A stretch of DNA of 64,000 nt from assembly GCF_004337505.1 (NCBI RefSeq), contig NZ_SJZI01000042.1:434001-498000 (forward strand), given 5' to 3'. The position numbers and the translations under genes were made by a program. This stretch comes from Flaviaestuariibacter flavus (lineage in GTDB: Bacteria; Bacteroidota; Bacteroidia; Chitinophagales; Chitinophagaceae). Below, piece after piece: positions 50,601 through 60,822 of the stretch (positions are counted from its first letter, which is position 1; each line of letters starts with the position of its first letter). The notes beneath the pieces were generated by a model that was given only the letters and a program-made list of their open reading frames with translations, was not told the origin of the DNA and did no database searches.

Positions 50601-52991
50601 GGCTCGCGTGCCTTCACCCTCGACCAGGCCCGCGGCGACAGTGTCGGCTTTGTCAACACCGGTGGCAGCCAGTACGTGGTAGCCACCTTTAACCTTGCTG
50701 CATTCGATACTGCCACCAATGACCTGCGGCTCGACTTCGCGCTGATGCGCCATGGCGATCTCAACGGAACGAACAAAGTTTGGATCCGCGGCAACAGCGG
50801 CACCTGGATCGAAGCACTTGACCTGAGCACCCTGACCGGCGAGACCGGCACCTATTCCGTAACGCCGGCCATCGAGATCACCCGCCTGCTGCGGGCGGCG
50901 CGTCAGAACTTCACCGACAGCTTTCAGGTAAAGTGGGGGCAGAGCGGCAAGTACCCCGCATCCGACCCGGGTTTCCTCGACGGGTACTCCATCGATGATA
51001 TCCGCCTTTACGAAGCTGCCAACGACATCCAGGTGCGTGCCATCCTGAACCCGCGGGAACACAACTGCGGCCTTTCCAACCACACACCGGTGACCGTGCA
51101 GGTGCGCAACAGTGCCCTCACCGCACAAACGAATATTCCCGTAGCTTATCGCATCGGCAACGGCAGCTGGGTTACCGAAACGATCGCCAGCCTGGGTGCC
51201 GGGGCCGTGACCGATTACACCTTTACCGCCACCGCCGACCTCTCGGCCTTCGGGAGCCAGCGCATCTCGGCGCGGGTGCAACAGTCCGGCGACAACGTTG
51301 AGCTTAACGATACCCTTTCCACCGTGGTGCAGAACAGCCCTGTGATCAGCAGCTTCCCGTATACGGAAGGTTTCGAGAGCAGCAGCGGCAACTGGTATGC
51401 AGGCGGGAAGAACGCCTCCTGGCAGTGGGGCGCACCCGCATCGCAATCGCTTACCCGCGCCGCCAGCGGCAGCAAAGCCTGGAAAACCGGTATTGCGGGC
51501 AATTACAACGACAACGAATACTCCTACCTCTATTCGCCCTGCTTCAATATTTCAGCACTCACGGCGCCGACGCTCAGCTTTGCCCTTGCGCTTGATATCG
51601 AGGATTGCAACCCTTATATCTGCGACGCCGCCTGGGTAGAATACTCCGTTGACGGTATCAGCTGGACCAAGCTGGGAACGAACGGCAGCGGCACCAACTG
51701 GTACAACCGCGGTGGCGGCCTTGACGTGTGGAGCCGCCAGAACTACCTCACCTGGCGTGTTGCTACGATCGCGCTGCCCGCAGTGGCTGCCACCGAGCTC
51801 CGGATCCGCTTTGTAATGTATTCTGATGCCGGCGTGAGCCGCCAGGGCGTGGCGATCGACGATATCCACGTATACGATAACGTAAGCATGTTTACCGGTC
51901 CCACCGCTGCACCGGTTACCCAGGCGGTTTCGGGCAACAGCTGGGTGCATATCAACACCCCGGGCGGCAAGCGCCTCGTATCGATCCACCCTGCCGGCCA
52001 GGACCTGGGTCAGCTGGCAGTGCAGGCCTACGTGGATACGAGCTCCGTCCGGTGCACGAACTTCCAGTATTACCTGGGCCGCAGCTACACCATCAAGCAG
52101 CAAACACGCAGCCCGTTCGACTCGGTGACCGTACGCCTTTATTTCAGCGAGCGTGAAGCCGAGCAGGTGCTCAATGCCACCAGCTGCTACAGCGCGTCGC
52201 GCCCGTCTACAGCCTTTGACTTCGGCGTTTCGAAGTACACGGATGCCGATACTTCGCTGGAAGACAACAGCCTGCTCAACAACGTCTCCGGCAACTGGTA
52301 TTTCTACGGTTCTGCGGCCCGCAGCATCGTGCCCTACGACCAGGGCTACTATGCTGAATTCAAGGTGAAGAGCTTCTCCGAGTTCTGGTTCAATTCGGGC
52401 GGGCCCACCAATACGTCGCCGCTGCCCGTTCGCTTCGTTCAGTTTACCGCGCGGCGGCAGGACCGCGACGCACTGCTTGCCTGGGAAGTAGCCGCTGAAG
52501 AAGATGTGGAGCAATATGATGTTGAAGTAGCTGCCGGTGCGGCCGAACTGCAGGAAGGTCGCTTTCTCCGCATCGGCAGCGTTGCCGCGGCGGGTAATAC
52601 CAGTTCCGGCGGCCATTATGCTTATACGGACACACGGCCGGGCAAGAGCGGAACACTCTACTACCGGCTGCGTGTGCGCAACCGCGACGGCTCGGTGCAA
52701 TTTTCCGCCGTACGGCCCGTCACCTTCGGTGCGGCATTTACTACGTCGGTTTATCCCAACCCGTCCACGGGCGTTTTCTTCGTGTCGTACAGCGCTCCCG
52801 AAGGCGCCGCCGTGCAGCTGCGCCTGCTCGATGCGCAGGGTCGTGTGCTTCAGCGCTGGAGCCGTGGCGGTACCGGGTTTATGGAAAAGATCGCGCTCGA
52901 CCTGCAGGGACCAAGGTATCCGCCCGGTATGTACCTGCTGCAGGCCGAAACCGGGGGCGAGGTGCATACGCTCCGACTGTTCCGGAAGTAA
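47619..52991 (+). CDS. Giant subtilisin-like serine protease with T9SS sorting domain
   Basis: 1790 residues. A signal peptide (MHRLLTKITFLFLLFSGAASAQ) is followed by an I9-like prodomain and an S8 peptidase domain with Asp243 (VGVGDDGD), His268 (NHGVHVAGTVAGAG) and Ser442 (GTSMAAPAVTGG). After about residue 560 come Ig/FN3-like modules (YFSVRPRI region, two CARDB-like DVKYQVNGGAWVTETV and YRIGNGSWVTETI), and MAM-like jelly-roll segments (EGFESSSGNWYAGG, SWQWGAPAS). The C terminus (SVYPNPSTGVFFVSY through PPGMYLLQAE) is a type A T9SS sorting signal. Likely surface-bound or secreted protease. ATG at 47619 fits the signal peptide. A terminator follows at 52997. Confidence 0.93.
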   Translation: MHRLLTKITFLFLLFSGAASAQNRVRLRSGDVDVPELTDALADSLNRVLPRSGGRAYLLLQLDRVPDAADRKRLTAAGVELEQYLSGLSYTAAVSGPLSRAGLRPLGVRGAWAFRPEQKIDPALLAPQLPAWATRAAGTVNVLVRVPKSMMVSAAVATFLAAGHKVTTLEWSRWHVVGLQVSLQQLKALALLPEVDYVQAEPPQAAPLNYPSRAGAHATLLDAPLSAGGRALTGAGVVVGVGDDGDPQFHVDFRGRVIARAYGHYSNHGVHVAGTVAGAGIVQEEYRGYAPQATLVSQTGSFILTNAERYHQDYGMVLTNNSYGNIIECAYNGTYDIYAQLIDEQAFDIPDLLHVFAAGNSGGATCSPFPQRYHTVLGGWQSAKNVVTVGATSDSGLVAGFSSRGPVRDGRIKPEVMATGVAVNSTIYGGLGNTYNTNQGTSMAAPAVTGGLALLVERYRQLNGGANPQGALLKAVLCNGAADRGITGPDFNYGYGWMNLQRSADMIENGHVLSGTATQGNTNTHTVAVPANTAQLKVLLYWHDPAASLIAAKALVNDLDLEVVDLSNNTVLPYRLDTSYGSLGTAAFTGADHLNNLEQVVIDNPPAGNYTIRVKGTAITQNAAQAYFVAWDPVPVALQIVNPVGGEAWIPGEDMKLTWDASGNPASTYALSYSVDSGANWTPIAAGLAADRRIYSWTVPTAATAGARVRVTQEGTGATSTSANFVILTRPVITTAASSNQCEGYYVFSWSAVSGATDYEVLQLRGSGLVTIATTTGTSYTVEGLSRDTAYWFSVRPRINGAYGRRAVAKTYQPNTGSCSGSVSNNDLKLSAITAPLTRRQNTAAALTAATPVQVLIRNLDDVASTAGFDVKYQVNGGAWVTETVNATIAAQGSYTHAFATTANLAAAGTYTITAVVKHASTDTHVANDTAVRVLRQLVNAPLTLPFTDNLEGLGAGTYDADTVGLPGGDRYDYQHASTSARLRTVPGSGFTRSGSRAFTLDQARGDSVGFVNTGGSQYVVATFNLAAFDTATNDLRLDFALMRHGDLNGTNKVWIRGNSGTWIEALDLSTLTGETGTYSVTPAIEITRLLRAARQNFTDSFQVKWGQSGKYPASDPGFLDGYSIDDIRLYEAANDIQVRAILNPREHNCGLSNHTPVTVQVRNSALTAQTNIPVAYRIGNGSWVTETIASLGAGAVTDYTFTATADLSAFGSQRISARVQQSGDNVELNDTLSTVVQNSPVISSFPYTEGFESSSGNWYAGGKNASWQWGAPASQSLTRAASGSKAWKTGIAGNYNDNEYSYLYSPCFNISALTAPTLSFALALDIEDCNPYICDAAWVEYSVDGISWTKLGTNGSGTNWYNRGGGLDVWSRQNYLTWRVATIALPAVAATELRIRFVMYSDAGVSRQGVAIDDIHVYDNVSMFTGPTAAPVTQAVSGNSWVHINTPGGKRLVSIHPAGQDLGQLAVQAYVDTSSVRCTNFQYYLGRSYTIKQQTRSPFDSVTVRLYFSEREAEQVLNATSCYSASRPSTAFDFGVSKYTDADTSLEDNSLLNNVSGNWYFYGSAARSIVPYDQGYYAEFKVKSFSEFWFNSGGPTNTSPLPVRFVQFTARRQDRDALLAWEVAAEEDVEQYDVEVAAGAAELQEGRFLRIGSVAAAGNTSSGGHYAYTDTRPGKSGTLYYRLRVRNRDGSVQFSAVRPVTFGAAFTTSVYPNPSTGVFFVSYSAPEGAAVQLRLLDAQGRVLQRWSRGGTGFMEKIALDLQGPRYPPGMYLLQAETGGEVHTLRLFRK

Positions 52992-52996
52992 GGGCA

Positions 52997-53032
52997 AAGA
53001 AAAGGTGCGACCACGGTCGCACCTTTTCTTTT
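52997..53032. terminator. Terminator between the protease gene and a convergent small gene
   Basis: AAGAAAAGGTGCGAC pairs with GTCGCACCTTTTCTT around CACG, ending in TTTT. Confidence 0.88.
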
Positions 53033-53048
53033 GACTATCGTACGTTGC

Positions 53049-53252
53049 TTACCAGCCCTGCTTGGCTACGCCGGCCTTGATGGCGGCGAGTGCTTTTGCT
53101 TCATTGCAAAGCGTGGTGAGCTTGTTTCCTTTACCGTCATCGCCCTGCACCATATAGGCGCCTTTAGCAGTTTTCGTCACTACAGCGTTCTGGATAGGAA
53201 CGTTTTTTTCTTTTGTTTTGACATTGTACGCGGTGAGTGTTACATCAGCCAT
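53049..53252 (-). CDS. Small hypothetical protein, 67 residues
   Basis: Soluble basic protein starting MADVTLTAYNVKTKEKN and ending AIKAGVAKQGW. It has no signal peptide or membrane helix. The repetitive Lys/Ala/Thr composition with TKTAKGAYMVQGDDGKGN suggests a compact beta-rich module. Such small proteins are seen in Chitinophagaceae but I do not recognise a named family. The ATG at 53250-53252 overlaps no other gene. It is convergent with the giant protease and shares the terminator at 52997. Confidence 0.7.
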   Translation of the reverse strand: MADVTLTAYNVKTKEKNVPIQNAVVTKTAKGAYMVQGDDGKGNKLTTLCNEAKALAAIKAGVAKQGW

Positions 53253-53343
53253 ATGGTCAAGTTTTTAATGTTAGTAAGACTTAAATCTACGCCATATCTG
53301 CAAATCAGGCGCCAAAATAATTTTCCAGCTCAGCCGCAGCGGC

Positions 53344-54336
53344 TCAGGCAAGCGCCGCCTCAATGGCAGTTAGCTCATCGCTGGTGAAGTCGGGGCGATC
53401 CAGGCAGCGCACCGAATCGAGCACCTGCTCGGGACGGGAGGCGCCGATGATCACCGACGTAACGCGCGGGTCTTTGAGTACCCAGGCCAGCGACATTTGC
53501 GCCAGCGACTGCCCGCGGCCTTCGGCCACGGCGTTGAGCCGCCGCACTTTTTCGAGAATTGCCGGGCTGATGGAATCCGCTTCGAGGGCGCCATTGCCCC
53601 GGTTGGAAGCCGCCCGCGAGTCGGCCGGGATACCTTGGAGGTATTTATCGGTCAGCAGGCCCTGTGCCAGCGATGAAAAGGTGATGCAGCCGGCGCCGGA
53701 TCGTTCCAGCACATCCAGCAGCCCGTCTTCCACCCAGCGGTCGAGCAGCGAATAGCGGGGTTGGTGCACCAGCAGCGGAGTGCCCAGCGAACGGAGCATA
53801 GCGGCAGCCTTCTCGGTTTCTTCGGGTGAATAAGAAGAGATGCCCACATAGAGCGCCTTGCCCTGGCGCACGATGGCATCGAGCGCGCCCATGGATTCTT
53901 CCAGCGGCGTTTCGGGGTCGGGGCGGTGGTGGTAGTAGATGTCCACGTAATCGAGGCTCATCCGCTTCAGGCTTTGATCGAGCGAGGCCACGAGGTACTT
54001 CCTGGAGCCCCAGTCGCCATAGGGGCCGGGCCACATCGAATAGCCCGCCTTGGTGGAAATGACGAGCTCGTCGCGGTAAGCTTTCAGGTCTTCTTTCAGG
54101 ATCTTGCCAAAGGTTACTTCGGCGCCCCCGGGCGGCGGACCGTAGTTGTTGGCCAGGTCGAAATGCGTGATGCCGCAGTCGAAGGCCGTGCGCACGATGC
54201 TGCGGCAGCGGTCGAGATCGTCGTGAACACCGAAGTTGTGCCAGAGGCCCAGCGAAAGTGCCGGCAGCTTGAGGCCCGAGCGGCCGCAACGGCGGTAGGG
54301 CATCTGGGCGTAGCGGGAGGGAGCAGGAGTATACAT
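53344..54336 (-). CDS. yghZ: Aldo/keto reductase of the YghZ (L-glyceraldehyde 3-phosphate reductase) type
   Basis: 330 residues. The tetrad is visible: Asp in FDLANNYGPPPG, Tyr in the same motif (NNYG), Lys in LVISTKAGYSMWPGPYGDWGSRKYL (start of the insertion unique to YghZ) and His in DIYYHHRPDPETPLEESM. The AKR14-type marks SLGLWHNFG and GGAEVTFGKIL are exact family features. It reduces aldehydes such as L-glyceraldehyde 3-phosphate or methylglyoxal with NADPH. ATG at 54334-54336. Its C terminus runs close to the small gene upstream with 91 bases between. Confidence 0.94.
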   Translation of the reverse strand: MYTPAPSRYAQMPYRRCGRSGLKLPALSLGLWHNFGVHDDLDRCRSIVRTAFDCGITHFDLANNYGPPPGGAEVTFGKILKEDLKAYRDELVISTKAGYSMWPGPYGDWGSRKYLVASLDQSLKRMSLDYVDIYYHHRPDPETPLEESMGALDAIVRQGKALYVGISSYSPEETEKAAAMLRSLGTPLLVHQPRYSLLDRWVEDGLLDVLERSGAGCITFSSLAQGLLTDKYLQGIPADSRAASNRGNGALEADSISPAILEKVRRLNAVAEGRGQSLAQMSLAWVLKDPRVTSVIIGASRPEQVLDSVRCLDRPDFTSDELTAIEAALA

Positions 54337-54366
54337 GAATATCGAATATCGAACAAGGAATGTTGA
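54335..54366. repeat. GAATATCG-type repeat upstream of yghZ
   Basis: ATGAATATCGAATATCGAAC followed by AAGGAATGTTGAATT, the same low-complexity family as 13588-13720 and 38675-38808. Confidence 0.5.
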
Positions 54367-54424
54367 ATTGCGAAGGAAATCTTTCTATCTCGGATCGCGG
54401 GATTCCTGGATCCGGTATCCGATG

Positions 54425-55624
54425 TTATTCGGGTTGGTAGTCAAACGGCAGCATGGTGCCCACTTTTTCACTCCAGGCCCACCAGCCGTTGCTCATGAGG
54501 TCGAGGGGATTGTAGTAGACGCCGTTGGCTTCCACCTGCACCGGTGTGCCGTTGATGAGGGTGATCTCCGATTGCATGGCATAATTGCCGTTCATGACCG
54601 AGCGCTGGTAGGCATCGGGTGTTTTGCCCTTAGCATAGATCACGGTAAGGTAATCGGTAAAATATAAGCCGGCTGTGTGCGGGTCGATGGCATAGGCGAT
54701 GCTGTCGCCGGGCAGCTCGTTGCCGCCCACGAGGTTGAGCACGGGCTCGTTGCCTACGGATGCCTGGTAGGCGCGGATCGTGTCTGCCGGCAGGTCGCTT
54801 TTGATGCGCATACCGTTGTCGAGCTCGATAATGGTGGCGTTGCCGGAACGCTCGGTGCGGCGCACGCGCTTCAGGTTGGGGATCTTGCGTTGCGGCAATA
54901 CGGTAAAGCCTTCCTCCCGCAGGCGGTTGCGAAACAGGGCCCGCATAAAGTGCATCTGCGAGCCGTAGTACACCCTGCTGCGCGCCGCGGCCCAGCGCCG
55001 CTGCCTGCCGCTGCCGCCTTCCAGTTGCTCAAACAGCGGGTAGCCCACGTATTGCTGCACGCGGCTGCTGAAATTATACGTGTAGGACTCGAGCTGGTAG
55101 CGGATGCGGTAGCCCAGGGCCTTGTTCTCGATCACGAGCGGCTCGGTGGCCACGATCTCGAGCTCGTTCTGCTGCTTGTTGCGGTAAAAACGCAGGGCCT
55201 TCGGGTTTTTGAGGGTACATCGTTCGGCTTCAGCCGAATTACCGATAAAGCCGCCGATAAAAAAAGCGCCCCAGCGCTTCCAGCCGTCTTTCTCCATGGA
55301 GCGGATCACTACGTTTTCCAGCTCGGATGATTTGGCGGTAAGCCGGATCTGTATCGCTTCGGTCGCACCGCTGCCGCTGACATTCAGGCTTTGCGTTTCA
55401 TATCCTACCGAAGATGCGATCAGGTCATAGCGTCCCGCCGGGATGGCGAGCACGAAGTGGCCATCGGTACCGGCAGTGGTGCCCACGGAGGTGTTACTCA
55501 GAAACACCGAAGCGCCCGGAAGCGGCTTGCCGGTGCCGGCATCGGTGACTGTGCCCTGCAGCTGGCGCTGCGCGGCAGCGCAAAAGGGGAGGAGGAAAAG
55601 CAGCAGGAACAGGCGGAGGCTCAT
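54425..55624 (-). CDS. Carboxypeptidase-regulatory-like domain protein, exported
   Basis: 399 residues. A signal peptide (MSLRLFLLLFLLPFCAAAQ) is followed by a CarboxypepD_reg-like Ig module (QLQGTVTDAGTGKPLPGASVFL, GHFVLAIPAGRYDLIASSVGYE), residues about 20-95. The remaining 300 residues carry KALGYRIRYQLESYTYNFSSRV and SIAYAIDPHTAGLYFTDYLTVIY, a conserved but nameless Bacteroidota region. It lacks a TonB plug and barrel. Probably a periplasmic or outer-surface protein. ATG at 55622-55624. Stands alone between yghZ and gyrB. Confidence 0.85.
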   Translation of the reverse strand: MSLRLFLLLFLLPFCAAAQRQLQGTVTDAGTGKPLPGASVFLSNTSVGTTAGTDGHFVLAIPAGRYDLIASSVGYETQSLNVSGSGATEAIQIRLTAKSSELENVVIRSMEKDGWKRWGAFFIGGFIGNSAEAERCTLKNPKALRFYRNKQQNELEIVATEPLVIENKALGYRIRYQLESYTYNFSSRVQQYVGYPLFEQLEGGSGRQRRWAAARSRVYYGSQMHFMRALFRNRLREEGFTVLPQRKIPNLKRVRRTERSGNATIIELDNGMRIKSDLPADTIRAYQASVGNEPVLNLVGGNELPGDSIAYAIDPHTAGLYFTDYLTVIYAKGKTPDAYQRSVMNGNYAMQSEITLINGTPVQVEANGVYYNPLDLMSNGWWAWSEKVGTMLPFDYQPE

Positions 55625-55809
55625 GGGGGCAAATTACGACGCCGGATGTTTATATAGGTTAAGGAGTGGTTTTGCGGTTTTGGGTTGGATGGCGGAGCGA
55701 CGCTCGCAATGGCCGCCAAGGCCGTCGCGCAACGCGGCGCAAGACAAACGCCCCGCGTAGCGGGGCGTTTGTTGATGATTTTGTGTTTCTGCGTTTTCCG
55801 CGTGTGCTG

Positions 55810-58228
<2,419 letters not shown>

Positions 58229-58654
58229 ATGAACTGTATGCTACCCTCTGGAAAACGCTACGTGGCGTACGTAGAGGATGATGAAGATGATGTGGAGCTC
58301 TTTCGCGAGGTGGCCGGTGCCGCCGGACTGGAGGTGATCTCCTTCCCCAACGGGCAGGAGCTGCTGCATAGCCTTAACGATTCGCCTGCTTCACTTCCCT
58401 GCCTGATTCTCCTGGACCTGCAGAATCCTGTCATCACGGGACCGGAAACCTATGCCCGCCTGCAGGCCGACGAGCGCTTCAGCCAAGTGCCGGTCAAATA
58501 CTTTTCCAACTCCTCCGAGCTGATGATCCGCGAATCGCGCGATACGCCGGGCATCGAGCTCATCACCAAGCCCGACATCTACAGCGAGTGGCGGGTACTC
58601 GTGGATCGCCTCCACACCTTCTGCCTGGAGCAGCGCAGCGTCGACCCGGTGTAG
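58229..58654 (+). CDS. Stand-alone receiver-domain protein A
   Basis: 141 residues, a single CheY-like receiver. Acidic pocket EDDEDDVELFRE near residues 15-26; phospho-acceptor Asp in LILLDLQNPVITG; Ser (in place of Thr) in YFSNSSE; Lys in ELITKPDIYSEW. The DLQNP variant of the usual DxxMP and the WRVLVDRLHTF ending are shared with Rcp1-like receivers that work without an output domain. ATG at 58229 is preferred over 58238 since upstream frame is not protein-like. A second receiver gene follows 86 bases later. Confidence 0.88.
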   Translation: MNCMLPSGKRYVAYVEDDEDDVELFREVAGAAGLEVISFPNGQELLHSLNDSPASLPCLILLDLQNPVITGPETYARLQADERFSQVPVKYFSNSSELMIRESRDTPGIELITKPDIYSEWRVLVDRLHTFCLEQRSVDPV

Positions 58655-58740
58655 CCCGGCCGGTTTCGTCTTGCCTCCGGGCCCTTTCGCCGACCTTTCC
58701 CTTTCATTAACAGGCCGTTTGCGGACCTTTGCCGGTGACT

Positions 58741-59172
58741 ATGAAAAATGATCTTCACCAGCATACCATCGTTTATATGGACGATGACCAGGACGACCTC
58801 CAGCTGCTCCGCGAGGCCATGGATCGCTTCGACGGTGATTACCAGCTCCTCGACGCCGCCGATGGTATCGAAGGACTCGAGCTGCTGCAGCGCCTCAAAG
58901 CGGGCCACGAGCTGCCCTGCCTCATCGTGCTCGATATCAACATGCCGCGCATGGACGGCCGCCGCACCTTCCAGCAGATCCGCAAGGACCCGGCCCTTGC
59001 CCACATTCCCATCGTGATCTTCAGCACCTCCAATTCAGAGCTCGACAAGCTCTTCTTCCGCGGCAAGAACGTGGAATACATCACCAAGCCCGTTCACTTC
59101 AACTCCCTGGTGGAAGTGGCGGAGCGGATGCTGCAGACCTGTCATGAGGCGAAGGTGCAGGTGCACAGATAA
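58741..59172 (+). CDS. Stand-alone receiver-domain protein B
   Basis: 143 residues. Typical receiver: VYMDDDQDDLQLLREAM, phospho-acceptor Asp in LIVLDINMPRMDGRRTF, Thr/Ser in IFSTSNSELDKLFF and Lys in YITKPVHFNSLVE. It resembles the neighbouring receiver in fold but keeps the canonical DINMPRMDG. Without an output domain it probably interacts with a histidine kinase or phosphorelay partner elsewhere. ATG at 58741; a GTG and TTG upstream are ignored as the spacing is short. A repeat follows its stop. Confidence 0.9.
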   Translation: MKNDLHQHTIVYMDDDQDDLQLLREAMDRFDGDYQLLDAADGIEGLELLQRLKAGHELPCLIVLDINMPRMDGRRTFQQIRKDPALAHIPIVIFSTSNSELDKLFFRGKNVEYITKPVHFNSLVEVAERMLQTCHEAKVQVHR

Positions 59173-59176
59173 TCTC

Positions 59177-59202
59177 TGATGTGAGATGTCTGATGTGAGA
59201 AA
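59177..59202. repeat. GATGTGAGATGTC repeat
   Basis: CTGATGTGAGATGTCTGATG just downstream of the second receiver gene. Pairs with the inverted copy at 59657-59681, bracketing the four-helix gene. Confidence 0.55.
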
Positions 59203-59296
59203 TGACGCCAGATGGATGTTTAAAACCGCAGCATTCTCTGCGGTTTTTCTATTGTTTGACGGTTAGCGCAACGCTAGGTTTGGAGAAAGTTAAATC

Positions 59297-59659
59297 ATGG
59301 ATAGGAGACAGCTGGAACGGCGTACACGCCGTTTTAACGTAGATGTGATCCGGGTGTGCCGGCAGTTACCCCGGGATCCCGCAGGTTGGGAAATTGCAAA
59401 ACAGTTGATCCGGTCATCCGGATCGGTAGGCGCAAATCATCGCGCTTCCGGGCGTGCCAAATCCAGGGCCGATTTTATCTACAAAATCGAGGTCGTTTTG
59501 GAAGAAGCTGACGAATCACTCTACTGGCTGGAAGTAATCCGGGAAGCTGAATTGTATGTTGGCCCCGAACTGGAACGGCTGATAGCGGAAGCAAATGAAC
59601 TTACCGCAATTTTTACCGCCACATCGAAATCTGCGAAAGCAAACGCTTCGAACATCTGA
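59297..59659 (+). CDS. Four-helix-bundle protein (S23/IVS family)
   Basis: 120 residues. Helix 1 FNVDVIRVCRQLPRD; helix 2 IAKQLIRSSGSVGANHRASGRAKSRADFIYKI (cited in part), which includes the SSxSVxAN motif; helix 3 EVVLEEADESLYWLEVIREA; helix 4 LEAEANELTAIFTATSKSAK-like. The family was first seen inside 23S rRNA intervening sequences and recurs as free-standing genes in Bacteroidota; function unknown. The C-terminal residues after KANA come from the GATGTC-type repeat at 59657. Convergent with lpxD, two bases apart. Confidence 0.9.
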   Translation: MDRRQLERRTRRFNVDVIRVCRQLPRDPAGWEIAKQLIRSSGSVGANHRASGRAKSRADFIYKIEVVLEEADESLYWLEVIREAELYVGPELERLIAEANELTAIFTATSKSAKANASNI

Positions 59660-59681
59660 CATCAGACATCAGACATCTTAG
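59657..59681. repeat. Inverted GATGTC-type repeat at convergent gene ends
   Basis: ACATCTGACATCAGACATCA carries the last codons of both the four-helix gene and lpxD (ends KMSDV). Confidence 0.65.
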
Positions 59682-60717
59682 CAGCAGAAAGCTGCTTCAC
59701 AATTTTTTCCAGCTCATAAATCCGCTTTTCCAGCTCCGGGAGGTTGCGGAAGACAGCCTGGGAGCGGAGCGCGCTTGTGTAGTCGGCGGCGGGGGAGCCG
59801 GTGACCGAGGAGAAGGGTTCTTTGAGTGATTTGGAGACGCCGCTCTGGGCATTGATGCGCGAGCCGTCGGCGATCTGGATGTGGCCCACGAGGCCGGCCT
59901 GCCCGCCGATCATGACGTTGGCGCCGATCTTGGTGGAGCCCGAAACGCCGGCCTGGGCCGCGATGACGGTGCTGTGGCCGATCTCCACGTTGTGGGCGAT
60001 CTGTATCAGGTTGTCGAGCTTGGCGCCCGCCTTGATGACCGTGGAGCCCATCGTGGCGCGGTCGATCGTGGTGTTGGCACCCACCTCCACGTTGTCTTCG
60101 ATCACCACGTTGCCGATCTGGGGTACCTTTTTAAAGGAGCCGTCGGCCTGGGGCGCAAAGCCGAAGCCGTCGCCGCCGATGACCGTGCCGGCATGGATCA
60201 CCACCTGGTTGCCCAGGATGCAATCATGATAAACCTTCACACCGGGGTGGAGGATGCAGTTGGCGCCGATCACCACGTTGTCGCCGATAAAGGTGCCGGG
60301 GAAGATCTTGGTGCCCGCGCCCACGTTCACGTTTTCGCCGATATAGGAGAAGGCGCCCACGAATACGTCGGTGGACATCTTCGCGCTCGGGGCGATAAAG
60401 CTCGGTTGCTGGATACCCTTCATTTGCTGCGTCGCCATCTCCTGGTACTTGCTCAGGAGCTGCGCAAAGGCGCTGTAGGCATCGGCCACGCGGATAAGGG
60501 TGGGCGTCACCGGCTGGCGGAGCTCGTAGGTCTCGTTGATGATAGCGATGGATGCACCGGTGGAATAGAGGAAATCCTCGTATTTAGGGTTGGCAAAAAA
60601 GGTCAGCTGGCCTTCCTGCGCCTCCTCGATCTTGCCAAACGAAGACACGACGGCATCGGCATTCCCCTCAATTTTCCCGTTGAGCAATATAGAGATCTGG
60701 GCGGCGGTAAACTGCAT
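59662..60717 (-). CDS. lpxD: UDP-3-O-(3-hydroxymyristoyl)glucosamine N-acyltransferase
   Basis: 351 residues. The N-terminal uridine-binding domain ([22 protein letters not shown] in part) precedes a left-handed beta-helix with hexapeptide repeats such as [35 protein letters not shown] and [16 protein letters not shown]. The catalytic His is in [11 protein letters not shown] and the GGDGFGFAP loop is canonical. A C-terminal coiled helix ([18 protein letters not shown]) follows. It is the third lipid A step, so this cell makes LPS. The extreme C terminus (AAKMSDV) is encoded in the repeat at 59657-59681. Its neighbour on the same strand is the HD hydrolase gene. Confidence 0.96.
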   Translation of the reverse strand: MQFTAAQISILLNGKIEGNADAVVSSFGKIEEAQEGQLTFFANPKYEDFLYSTGASIAIINETYELRQPVTPTLIRVADAYSAFAQLLSKYQEMATQQMKGIQQPSFIAPSAKMSTDVFVGAFSYIGENVNVGAGTKIFPGTFIGDNVVIGANCILHPGVKVYHDCILGNQVVIHAGTVIGGDGFGFAPQADGSFKKVPQIGNVVIEDNVEVGANTTIDRATMGSTVIKAGAKLDNLIQIAHNVEIGHSTVIAAQAGVSGSTKIGANVMIGGQAGLVGHIQIADGSRINAQSGVSKSLKEPFSSVTGSPAADYTSALRSQAVFRNLPELEKRIYELEKIVKQLSAAKMSDV

Positions 60718-60822
60718 GTTTTAAAAGTAAAAAGGAAAAGTTCAAAATTCAAAAAAAGCCTGCCTGTACAAGTTGGTCCTGCGCGTCAAAAGCTTTTGCC
60801 TTTTGCCTTTTGAATTCTGACT

